The translations under genes and the position numbers were made by a program. A stretch of 16,340 nt of DNA from Oehlia diaphana. Taxonomy: Eukaryota > Glomeromycota > Glomeromycetes > Glomerales > Glomeraceae. The stretch covers positions 18,617 through 34,956 of the forward strand of contig QZLH01001186.1 in NCBI GenBank assembly GCA_003833135.1, written 5' to 3'. Below, piece by piece: positions 1 to 8,223 of the stretch (its first letter is position 1; every line of letters begins with the position of its first letter). Under the pieces are notes generated by a model, which saw only the letters and a program-made list of their open reading frames with translations, did no database searches and was not told where the DNA came from.

Positions 1-68
1 GCGACAATATCGGAATCCCGAAAATAAATAAATACAGTCGATATTGTGAATTTGTGATACACAAATAA

Positions 69-94
69 CCTCTCTTTCTCTTACTTAAAAAAAA
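69..94 (+). promoter_or_regulatory. Pyrimidine patch and A-run leader of the first F-box gene
   Basis: A pyrimidine-rich patch (69-86, interrupted by a single A at 83) is followed by a run of nine A that ends in the A of the start codon at 95. Pyrimidine-rich stretches near transcription starts and A-rich leaders before start codons are common in fungi. Further left, ACAATATCG (4-12) and its reverse complement (39-47) form a spaced inverted repeat of unknown meaning. Only 94 bases of upstream DNA are in the window, so the real promoter may lie outside it. No TATA box is assigned. Confidence 0.3.
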
Positions 95-1645
95 ATGTCA
101 TGTTCAAAAATATTTTCAGGAGATTTGCCTGAATTAACATATATTATTATAAAATATTTTAAAAATGATTTTTCAACATTACATTCATGTATTTTAGTCA
201 ACAGATTATGGTGTCGTTTAGCGATTCCATTATTATGGGAAAATCCATTTTCAATTCCTACAGAAAATTATAATTTTATTGAATTTTACTTAAATAATTT
301 AAATAATGATTTAAGATCAAAATTAAACGAATATAATATAATTAATGATAATTTATTACCATCGAGTACACTTTTTAACTATCCCAGTTTTATAAAGTAT
401 TTGAATACGGAGAGTATTATTTTTTCTATTGGAAAGTGGTTTAAAACTTTAAAACCTGGAAGAAGATATTTTTTACTAGATTCAGATATACATTCAGTAC
501 TTGAATTTAAAAAATTAATTAGTAGGTTACTATTTAAATTGTTTATTGAGAATGAAGTAAATTTACATATTTTTGAAATTGAAGTTACAATTAGTTCTAT
601 TTATACTTCTTATATTGAAGATATTCTTGAATTAATGTTACAAAATCCAAATTTTACCCATAATATTAGGAATTTAAAACTTTATCTAAGTAATATTAAT
701 AATCGTATATTACAAATGATCAATTCACATCAAATTCTTATTACAAAAATTGTATTATTGAGTTGTGGAAGTTTTTCTATATATAAATCATTATTATCAA
801 ATAATTTTTCAAATTCTTTAAATTCAATTGGTTTTCATGACATCAATTTTCATAATATAATCAATTTAGATAAAGTTTTTGAACAACTTAATGTTTTAGA
901 ATCTGTTCATATAATTAATTGTTCTTCTTTAAATAATTTTACTCAACAAATTATTAATTCAACTAAACCATTTAAACTAAAATCTTTAATTTTAAAAGAT
1001 GAGATATTAAAAATTGAATTATTAGAATTATTATTACAAAAATCTGGTGATTATTTAGAGAATTTTGGGTATAGTTTTATGTATGATGATCATGATCTAC
1101 AATTATTAGAATTAATTTTAAAATATTTCAAAAATATCAAAACTCTTAATTTTTTTAATTTTAAAAATAAGTTCAATTATTTAGTTTTAGATTTAATTGA
1201 AAATATGAAACAAACACTTAATTATCTTTTTATTGTGGTATATTATGTTACTGAATATAATTCAGTTATATTAAGAAATTTAGGTCAAAAACTTCCACTT
1301 AAATTAGAATATTTATGCTTGCAACTTAATATTAATACAAATGATTTGGAAATATTCTTGAAAAATTCTCAGAATACTTTTATTAACAAGTTATTAATCA
1401 ATAATACTAATGGAGATCATGTTAGTATTTTATCCTGTATAAAAGAAAATATTATGAAAAAGCAAAGAGTCAAATATTTAGCTATTATGAGTAGTGTCTT
1501 TGATCAATATAATACTAATTCTGATGTCATAGATTTGTTTTCATTGGAAAATGAAGTGAAGGAATTAGAGTTTTATAATATTAAAGTTCGAAATTATCAT
1601 GATCTGATGATTCGTTTTACTGACATAAGTTCTGAAAAAATTTAA
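95..1645 (+). CDS. F-box protein with leucine-rich C-terminal region (516 aa)
   Basis: This is a probable substrate adaptor of an SCF (Skp1-cullin-F-box) ubiquitin ligase: the F-box would bind Skp1 and the rest would select the target. The F-box-like segment spans about residues 7-52. It has LPEL at 11-14, a leucine/cysteine core LHSCILVNRLW at 29-39, and AIPLLWENPF at 43-52, which is the signature of the Rhizophagus-type family. After it comes a conserved LFNYPSFIKYL stretch (93-103), then about 400 residues of irregular leucine-, isoleucine- and asparagine-rich sequence typical of degenerate leucine-rich repeats. No membrane segment or signal peptide is apparent. The ATG follows an A-run and begins Met-Ser, like the other genes here. 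The frame is open and intronless to TAA, and the length is usual for the family. The paralogue at 13271-14719 shares the F-box and the LF-Y-SF motif. The target is unknown. Confidence 0.85.
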   Translation: MSCSKIFSGDLPELTYIIIKYFKNDFSTLHSCILVNRLWCRLAIPLLWENPFSIPTENYNFIEFYLNNLNNDLRSKLNEYNIINDNLLPSSTLFNYPSFIKYLNTESIIFSIGKWFKTLKPGRRYFLLDSDIHSVLEFKKLISRLLFKLFIENEVNLHIFEIEVTISSIYTSYIEDILELMLQNPNFTHNIRNLKLYLSNINNRILQMINSHQILITKIVLLSCGSFSIYKSLLSNNFSNSLNSIGFHDINFHNIINLDKVFEQLNVLESVHIINCSSLNNFTQQIINSTKPFKLKSLILKDEILKIELLELLLQKSGDYLENFGYSFMYDDHDLQLLELILKYFKNIKTLNFFNFKNKFNYLVLDLIENMKQTLNYLFIVVYYVTEYNSVILRNLGQKLPLKLEYLCLQLNINTNDLEIFLKNSQNTFINKLLINNTNGDHVSILSCIKENIMKKQRVKYLAIMSSVFDQYNTNSDVIDLFSLENEVKELEFYNIKVRNYHDLMIRFTDISSEKI

Positions 1646-2754
1646 ATTAGGTCACATAACTTTTGTTTAGAATATATCATATTATTTTAAATTAGTAATC
1701 TAATATGTATTACTAGTTTTCCTAATAAAATGATCATTGCCAATAAATGCAAAATAAATGTTAAATCCTGTGTCCTATTATTTAATTATTTAATTCCTTT
1801 TTTTGATTCATATCTATTTTTTTTCTTTTTTTTTCTTTTATATCCCGGAAGGATAATTTGTAAAAAAATAAATAATAATATTAATTTTCTTAATTATTTT
1901 CCTCGGATTATCAATTTCCACGAAAGTCACATGATTAGTACGCAATCGCCTGACAAATGATTTTTATAATTAATCGTCAACCTAATGAGCTCGTCCTTTA
2001 AAAACTTTAAAAGTAGTTTATTAAACTTATACTCGAAAATATATCTAATAATCTTGTTTCTCTAAAATTTGAGATGAAAAATCATCAAAATGATACTAGG
2101 AAAAAGGGAAAGAGTTAACAATAATAATTATAAATGAAAAATCAAAATGTTAGAAAGAAAATAATCTGAAAAGAGAAAAAATGCCCTCTTTGAACAGAAA
2201 TAACACATAGTGAGATATAAAAAATTACATGAGTTTAGTCATCACTTTATTTAATATTAAAATGATTAGAAAAAATGTTGAAATTAGTGTACAGTACATA
2301 CATATGTAGTCTGTAATTAGTAATTTTGTATACCACTTTTTTTTATTTTACTATCAACCTATATTTGTATATGTATTTTTTTATGTAAATAAAATTACTT
2401 ATTTAGCTAATTTATTTCATTAAAAAATTAATTAAAATATATAAATAGTATTATATTTTAGTAACAAGTAACACGCACATATTTATTTATTGATGCAAAA
2501 TATTCAATATGTTAAATGCTTAAAATGTAAATTAATAACAATGAAATAAACATATAATTTTAGTAAAAATAATATTAATGAATAAAAGTCAAACTAAAAT
2601 TGTTATTGGACAAGAAATTTGTATTTGTTCAATATACATTTTATTTATCAAATTAAAGTAGCTTAATTACAAAAAGAATGTTGCTAAAAAGAAAAAAGGA
2701 AAATATTATAATTAACTTAATTTTATTGCATTTGAAAATCTTGATGATTAAGTA
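1646..2754. other. A+T-rich intergenic spacer
   Basis: Apart from the AATAAA candidate, this spacer shows only A+T-rich low-complexity DNA. A T-rich stretch at 1796-1840 produces a short phenylalanine-rich frame that has no coding character. A GTACAGTA octamer (2289-2296) is one of several copies of this motif in the window. No gene, RNA or transposon ends are visible. Confidence 0.6.
1724..1729 (+). terminator. Possible polyadenylation signal of the first F-box gene
   Basis: A canonical AATAAA lies 79 bases past the stop codon, in an A+T-rich and partly T-rich 3' flank. Position fits a fungal poly(A) signal, but the hexamer is frequent by chance in DNA this rich in A+T. Confidence 0.35.
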
Positions 2755-2760
2755 TTACGG

Positions 2761-3047
2761 CCCTGCCACAAGGGACTTCCGAAGAAGCGCACTATGCTCC
2801 TCCCTGTAAATTACGCATAGCACCATGCCGTACCACAACCAACCGGTCCTATCGCAGGACTGCAGCAAAAACTGGTACCTACGAGCTTACTAAAGTAAGC
2901 GTCTATGCTCCAACCCTCGCATAGTACTATACCGCTCCAAGAAAATTCCCAACCAGCCCTACTGTGAGACTGCAGCAAAAGCTGGTACTCACAGGCTTAC
3001 AAAGTAAGCATGCTATGCTCCCACCCACGCATAGCATCATGCTGCTC
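2761..3047 (-). ncRNA. Candidate structured RNA (minus strand), unrecognised
   Basis: The H2 arms of the two full units differ at many positions yet stay paired, including four compensatory pair swaps. Structure rather than sequence therefore seems conserved. In the first unit the two remaining mismatches (2855 with 2881, and the closing pair of the inner CAG/CTG stem) are C-A on the plus strand, which would be G-U wobbles in a minus-strand RNA. The minus strand also carries a C(UUCG)G tetraloop hairpin at 2787-2776. No Pol III boxes, snoRNA boxes, ribozyme core or tRNA fold was recognised. Perfect inverted repeats can also be kept paired by DNA-level template switching, so an RNA role is inference only. 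Confidence 0.25.
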
Positions 3048-3118
3048 CAACATAAGTACCCGATAAACTTACCTTTGGTCTACTCACCCACGCATAGAAC
3101 TTATACCGCTTCTAAGAA
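2761..3118. repeat. G+C-rich tandem array of stem-loop units, about 104-110 bp each
   Basis: This G+C-rich island consists of related units that begin at GCATAG (2815, 2919, 3029, 3092). The first two are full units, 104 and 110 bp long. The later ones are shortened. Each full unit has three stem-loops. H1 is CTATGC/GCATAG with a variable loop (2792-2797/2815-2820; 2903-2908/2919-2924; 3013-3018/3029-3034). H2 has 7-bp arms around a nearly identical 19-base interior that itself contains CAGC-AAAA-GCTG (2852-2858/2878-2884; 2962-2968/2988-2994). H3 is GCTTAC/GTAAGC with a 3-4 base loop (2885-2890/2895-2900; 2995-3000/3004-3009). Two further small hairpins open the array (2761-2774 and 2776-2787). 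There is no open reading frame of note. The family is not recognised. Confidence 0.75.
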
Positions 3119-3960
3119 AGACTGAAAAAAATGAAACAACCTAGAAAAAAATGGGAAAACTAAGACCTAAAAAAAGAAAGAAGATCAAAAAAGAGAAAAG
3201 ATCTAAAAAAAGAGATAAATTAGCCTATCACAAAGGATGCCTTGCTCGTGTCTATACTGCTTTAAGGAAAATGTAAAGAGAAGATCGAAAAAGTGAAGAC
3301 CTAAAAAAGGAAAAGGCAAAACTAGAATAATATGTATTTTTCTAAAAATAAATTATCATCATAAATGATTTCATTATACCTGGACCTAGATAAAAAAGCA
3401 GAATCCTAAAAAAAAAGAAGACCGAAAAAATCCAGAGAAGTTCAAGACTGGAAAAAGGAGAAGACTCAAAAGACCCGGAAAAAAGCAGACCTAAAAAAAA
3501 GAGAAACCCGAAAAAAACCTAGAAAAAGAGAAAGTCGAAAAAAAGTAGACCTAAAAAAGAGAGGACAAGCTTGAAAGAAAAAAAAAGTAAGACCAAGAAA
3601 AATAAGAAAAAGCAAAGTCCTAAAAAGAGAAAACCGAAAGAAAGAGACCTATAAAAAAAGAGAAGACCTAAAAAAGGGAGCAGGCTAAATAAAATAAGTT
3701 GGTCGGGTGCCTCAACTGCGCATAAGCTTTACCACTCCCAAGAAAAATATTGGTTCTGAAAAGCTTGAAAGAAAAAGAACGAAACCCGAAAAAATAAACT
3801 AAAAAAAGCAGAACCCTAAAAAAACGAGAAACCCGAAAAAAAACCTAGAAAAAGAGAAAGTCGAAAAAAAAGTAGATCTAAAAAATAGAGGTAAAACTTG
3901 AAAGAAAAAAATAAGAAAAAAAGAGAAGTAGAGTCCTAGAAAAAAGAAATAACTTATATA
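3119..3960. repeat. Purine-rich low-complexity tract with 325-bp direct repeat
   Basis: The plus strand is almost entirely A and G with scattered C, built from variants of GACCTAAAAAAAG, ACCCGAAAAAA and AGTCGAAAAAA. A long near-exact stretch recurs 325 bp apart: GAGAAACCCG at 3501 and 3826, with similarity running over roughly 3481-3600 and 3806-3925. Two short insets interrupt the tract, at 3220-3275 and 3700-3745. Both contain variants of the CCGCTCCAAGAAAA stretch that begins the units of the adjacent stem-loop array, so tract and array appear to be one composite repeat. No coding frame is visible. The strand asymmetry is strong enough to suggest triplex-forming or slippage-prone DNA. Confidence 0.7.
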
Positions 3961-4991
3961 TATATATTATGTTATACAAACTTTTATATGAAATATGACT
4001 CATGAATTATTTGTGAAAACGCGAAAAACGCGAAAACAATCAGCTGCACGTAAGTCTATTAAATAAATCAATAAATCAATTGTTATCAATATTATATTCC
4101 CATCTTGATCATGGATTTAATTGTAATAAAGAAAATGAGTCATCATATGTCAAAATCGTGAATCGATGTCAACGTATTTCTTAATGGCAAATCAAATTAA
4201 TTGAAGTAAATATTATTTTTCATAGATCATTACGTAATAAACTCGCAGTACAATTTAATATTTTTAATATGTAATAATAAAATTACATTATTAAATAAAC
4301 TTAGTACAATTTATATATGAATATTATGTAAGTATGCGTCATTATAAGATGGAAGAATATATTAAATATCATATTCATTTGCTAAAACACTTCAAAATTT
4401 ATATATTTAATGTTTGTTTTGTTAATTAAATAAATACACCATTATCCATATATACACTCTATACACTTTTTTAAATAACTAGGTTATTATTACGTTCAGC
4501 CAGCCTGTTATGTGTAATCAACGGGCGGTGACCCTACTTATCTTTTGGAAAAAATTTAAAAGGGAAAATTCAATTGTTGGTTATACTGTAAATGATATTA
4601 TAATAAAAAAGTAAACCGTAAATCTAAAGCAAAAAATAAAAAGGTCAGTCGATATATTTTGATATCAAATGTTTTTTGATCAAAAACAGTTCCGCCTCTT
4701 TCACTTTTCCCTACTCAATAAACAAATTTATTGACATTACATTAATTACACTTATTTTTGTTACCAACAGATAAAAATGTAGTGTTTACTGAATTATGGT
4801 CGAATAATAATATGTTACTAATTGTTTCATTTATTTCTTAATTTACATTTTAGCATTTAATTGTTCGAATACTTAATTTAATTTAAGAGTTTCATAACTA
4901 ATTCAAACAAAATAACATAATATATTTTTAAATTATTATTCTTTGCTGATAGATTTTCTTTAAATTTAGCATTATATGGGTTATTTTTTAA
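3961..4991. other. A+T-rich spacer, no gene seen
   Basis: The spacer opens close to a short TA run (3957-3968). It then has a small tandem of GCGAAAA(A)C units near 4020-4037 and a slightly more G+C-rich patch near 4495-4535 that matches nothing recognised. The remainder is A+T-rich low-complexity DNA without an open frame of note. Earlier exons of the Sel1 relic that follows could have decayed here, but no further Sel1 motif was found. Confidence 0.5.
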
Positions 4992-5000
4992 AGAGAAGAT

Positions 5001-5207
5001 AGTTATTATCATGAATATGGAACTATAAAAAATGAAAAATTAGTAAATAATGGAAATATAGTTGTGATGTATGAACTTGGCTTTTGTCATAATGATGGAG
5101 AAGGTGTTGAAAAAGATTATAATAAAGCTTTTGAATTGTTTAAACAATCATTTGGGAGAGGATTTCCAGGTAGAATGGTGATGATGTTATTGATGTTAGT
5201 GCCACAA
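5001..5207 (+). pseudogene. Sel1-repeat protein fragment (decayed)
   Basis: Sel1-like repeats are paired-helix solenoid modules of the TPR type that scaffold protein interactions. In these fungi they are often joined to kinase-like domains. One good repeat is visible: YELGFCHNDGEGVEKDYNKAF, followed by ELFKQSF and GRGF, ending near 5165. A shortened piece with EYGT and KNEK motifs precedes it (5010-5039). After 5165 the similarity continues only with frame changes: TGTTAT (5185-5190) and GATGTTAGTGCC (5192-5203) read as the CY-DV-type core of the next repeat in another frame. A stop (4989-4991) closes the frame upstream, and a 16-bp minisatellite replaces the gene from about 5208. No start codon, catalytic domain or complete repeat array remains. 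The open frame does run on to 5318, but its last 35 residues come from the minisatellite. Confidence 0.65.
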
Positions 5208-5213
5208 ATTCCC

Positions 5214-5301
5214 GACAACCATAATATCGACAGTCTACAATTCCGACACTCCTGGCAGTTAAAATTCTTGACAGTTAAAATTCTTGACGGTCAAAATCCC
5301 C
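5214..5301 (+). repeat. 16-bp minisatellite, GACAGTTAAAATTCTT type
   Basis: Units begin at 5214, 5229, 5245, 5254, 5270 and 5286. The cleanest three are 16 bp each (5254-5269, 5270-5285, 5286-5301), and the earlier ones are degenerate or shortened. A related degenerate cluster lies at 8817-8876. The array abuts the broken end of the Sel1 fragment, so its insertion or expansion may have removed the rest of that gene. Confidence 0.7.
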
Positions 5302-5305
5302 AAAG

Positions 5306-5329
5306 TTTTTTTTTTTAAAAAAAAAAAAA
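5306..5329. repeat. T11-A13 homopolymer palindrome
   Basis: Eleven T (5306-5316) are followed directly by thirteen A (5317-5329), making a self-complementary junction next to the minisatellite. It could be a decayed poly(A) tail of a retrocopy or a slippage product. The sequence alone does not decide. Confidence 0.5.
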
Positions 5330-6280
5330 TAATAATAAATAGAATTTAATTAGATAAACTCAATTGAAAACTGTAAAGGGTAACAAATAATAAATAAAAC
5401 CGTATTTCGAAAGCCAAAATAAGAAATAAGGTTAAGATAATTTTTATTTATAACTGTAATACTACTGTAACGCGAATGATAAACGAGAGTTAATTTATAG
5501 ATAAGTCAACTTACAGATTTTTTTGCAAACTAATTTTACGAAGCTTCAATTTAATAAATTTTAACAAAATAAAAAATTTTACTATTTATGAATTTTTTTT
5601 TCAACAGGTTGTCGTTAGCAATAATAAATGATCGAGACCCATGCGCTATTTGCGCAACTTTGTAGGATTTAAATTTCAAATATCATTTTCAAAATATAAA
5701 ATGATATAAATATTTAATTTCATAATTAATAAAATTAACTTAAATAATTCTCAAAATTAAAAAACTATTTCGGAATTTTGATTATTATATAAAATGTCTC
5801 TACATGTTGACAATCGCTAAAAATCACAAAAAATCAGGCGTAAACCGATATCAGAAAATTATTATTTTATGCTAAGTTCATTATGTAACATATTTTTAAC
5901 CTCTATTTGAAGGTTTCTCATAATATTAAGTAATATTTTACGTTGAGGAGTGAGAGTTATGGATTGTAAGTGTGACCCATTGCAGCTTTAAGTTAATACG
6001 GTGCATTTATGGCAACTAATCTACTAAATATATTTTAATTTTCTTTTCGAGTCTACTGTACATTACCAAATAAAAAGTTAGCTTATTTTTCTTTTAAAAA
6101 AAATTATGAAACCCTATAGAAATAAAAATTTGACAGCCAACATCTCATCTTGGAAATCACCAAATAAAGAAATCATTTAGTCTTATTAATAAATTAGTTG
6201 AAGATGTCAAAAATTTTAAGAAAAGGTGAACTATACCATTAACATAGAAGTGCCATACTAATAACGAGGATTAGGATAGA
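5330..6280. other. A+T-rich spacer, no gene seen
   Basis: No coding frame, RNA gene or element ends are supported. A 5-bp hairpin TGCGC/GCGCA (5642-5646/5652-5656) and a somewhat more G+C-rich patch at 5940-6015 stand out slightly from the background. Neither matches a known feature. Confidence 0.5.
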
Positions 6281-6567
6281 GTTAAGCCGCTCTAAGCCAA
6301 TTCTTTGTTTAACATAACATAGGGGATCCCAATCTGGGGGGGACAAAAAATAATACATAAAATAAAATACATGGCCAGAATTACATTAATTTTGGCCAAA
6401 ATTTTGACCAAAAGAGTGAGCAAAAACTTTTGTATGATAATTCCGGCCAAGACTTAAAGATTTGTTTAATTCCGGCCTAAATTACATGTATCTTTTTTAC
6501 ATAAAAAATCCAAAAACAGGGGGTAGGGGTTATGTTAAACGAAAAATTGAATTGGTGCGGTCTTAAC
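6281..6567. mobile_element. Foldback/MITE-like element with about 40-bp inverted ends
   Basis: The left end (from 6281) and the reverse complement of the right end (from 6567) share, in order, GTTAAG, CCGC, CCAATTC and an exact GTTTAACATAAC block, separated by small indels. Inside these ends a second, looser inverted pair carries ATACATG and GCC-GAATTA around 6368-6384 and 6463-6491, so most of the 287 bp can fold back. There is no coding capacity, as expected of a non-autonomous DNA transposon moved by an enzyme encoded elsewhere. No convincing target-site duplication was found, so the exact ends are uncertain. The superfamily is not assigned. Confidence 0.6.
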
Positions 6568-7692
6568 GTTGAGTAACTACCACACTTAACCAAAGTCAAA
6601 TCAAATGAATCACGTGACAGCTTTTTTTGATGGATACGCTGGAAACTGTTCGAGCTTTTCTACAATAAGCTCCCGGAATGAAATAATGAATTCTCACATA
6701 TCACATACACACGGTCAGTAGATTCCATGGTTGACAAGAGCGGGAGCTTACTCTAATCTTATGCTTACCCTAACCCTAAGCAACTCTAAAACGTCAGTGT
6801 CGACAAGTATTTCAGGTGCATTCTATATAGATTTTTAATTTATAAGTAAAGCAACTTAAAATTAAGTAATGTTGAATTATTAATTTAAACTATTCAATAC
6901 TAAATAAAATAATTTACAATAGTAAATTACTGTATTAGAAAGTGTTATTAGTATTTTTAAAATATTTCAATATCCCTAACTAATTTAAACTTTATATTAC
7001 CGAAGTAGAAGAGAATTCTTTTTTAAAATAGAATTCCATTATAAAGAAGTCAAGTCAACTTTTCATTTTAAAAATAATTTTGTATTCTTGGTAATGTAGA
7101 CGCGAAAATAATAACTTACAGTAAATAATATATTTAGATCAGTTGCCACAACTGCGCCGTATACTCCATTGTTGAGAAGTTTCCTAGGGTGAAACAGATT
7201 TTCATGCATAAGAATAAACCTTTAAATGTTGTAAAAATTCTCTTTTTCAGTTTAAAAACGACGTAAGCAGTTTTCGAATTAGTGTCAGGTTATTCTCTAA
7301 ATAATACGGTATATAATACATTCGAATAAAGCACTAGTTCAAAAACTGCATATATCTTTTTTTTGAGTAAAATAATTAAGAACACAGTACTTAAAAGAAT
7401 AATAGCATCTGTATAGTACAGTATAGTGCCTAGAGAATTTAGTGATTGTACTATACGATCACAAAATTATCTTTCTAAATTTAATAATTTTTTGGTGTTG
7501 ACGCGTTGTAATTGGCTTCTCGGATACCGAGTACCAACGAGATATTTCTAAAATATTTCAAATTTAAAATATTTTTAAACGCAAAAAAAGATTAATTATT
7601 TATTTAATAAATATAAAAAAAAATTAAAATAAAATTGTTATTAATAATTAATTTACTTATTATTAATTAAAGATTCGTGTAAAATGAGTACA
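6568..7692. other. Spacer with short inverted repeats, no gene seen
   Basis: Two clear inverted repeats are present: TAAGCTCCCG (6666-6675) with its exact complement CGGGAGCTTA (6741-6750), and GTATAGTAC (7411-7419) with GTACTATAC (7448-7456). CCCTAA occurs twice in tandem at 6768-6779, too little to call telomeric. The last part, about 7555-7680, is A+T-rich 3' flank of the minus-strand ML relic. No protein-coding frame is apparent. Confidence 0.5.
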
Positions 7693-8223
7693 TCAAGCAC
7701 ATAAAAAACCCCATAAGTCCAAAAAATCTGCAGGTACAGCAGGAGGTTCACTAGCACCAAAAATAGCAGCTGAATAGGCTAATGTTACAATATCAGGTAG
7801 ATTTCCATGTTCAATTGCAATTACAATAGCGTATGATTTAGGCAATTCTTTTACGCCTGGTGTAATGTATTCCTGCGTTGTAGAAAATGCAGTTCCGGCT
7901 TTAATCGGACAAGTAAGCTCCAGGTAATGAACAAAGATCCACAATGAGGGGACCTCCTATGGGATGTTTCTCGGCAAGATTGATGAATGCAATACCAAGC
8001 AAATCTCCAGTGACAATATCATTTTTCATTGTTCCTTTAATGTCAAACGTTTCTTCTTGTCCAGGAACGAAAGGATCAGGTATCATTTTTACATCGAGTC
8101 CCGCTGCATCTGGTGGCAAACCGGGACACGGTGGAATGAAGTTTCTCTTTTTTTCAAGTGGTGCTGCAATGACCGCAAAAAGCATAGCAAATAAAACGAA
8201 TGCAAAATGAAAATTCGACTCAT
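7693..8223 (-). pseudogene. ML-domain (NPC2 / PG-PI transfer type) secreted lipid-binding protein, frameshifted
   Basis: ML proteins are small secreted beta-sandwich proteins that bind lipids or sterols. The family is expanded in arbuscular mycorrhizal fungi. Reading leftward from an ATG at 8223, a hydrophobic signal-peptide-like stretch (FAFVLFAMLFAVIAAP) is followed by PPCPG, DVKMIPDPFVPG, a KGTM strand, DLC and CPIKAGTAFSTTQEY. The order and spacing fit the ML fold, and 531 bases suit the usual 160-180 residues. The frame breaks twice. One base is missing in the T-run at 8207-8204, so the start codon and the signal core lie in different frames. One extra T at 7916-7915, just before CPIKAGT, sends the first frame to a stop at 7903-7901. 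The cysteine expected near the C terminus, partner of the first one in NPC2, appears as Tyr (codon 7776-7774). The two shifts are opposite in sign, so sequencing error cannot be excluded. A start at the internal ATG (8185) would leave almost no signal peptide. Confidence 0.7.

Noticed and set aside
1730..1960. 76-codon plus-strand frame
   Set aside because: Dominated by a T-rich phenylalanine run in the 3' flank of the F-box gene; no protein character and no start context like the real genes.
2761..3960. CRISPR array or hammerhead-type ribozyme satellite
   Set aside because: Repeats are not regularly spaced with unique spacers, and neither the CUGAUGA nor the GAAA core arrangement of a hammerhead was found on either strand.
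6768..6779. Two tandem CCCTAA units
   Set aside because: Matches a TTAGGG-type telomere repeat but only two copies, so chance is sufficient.
7944..8210. Two overlapping plus-strand frames (7944-8210, 7964-8194)
   Set aside because: Antisense shadows of the ML-domain relic on the minus strand.
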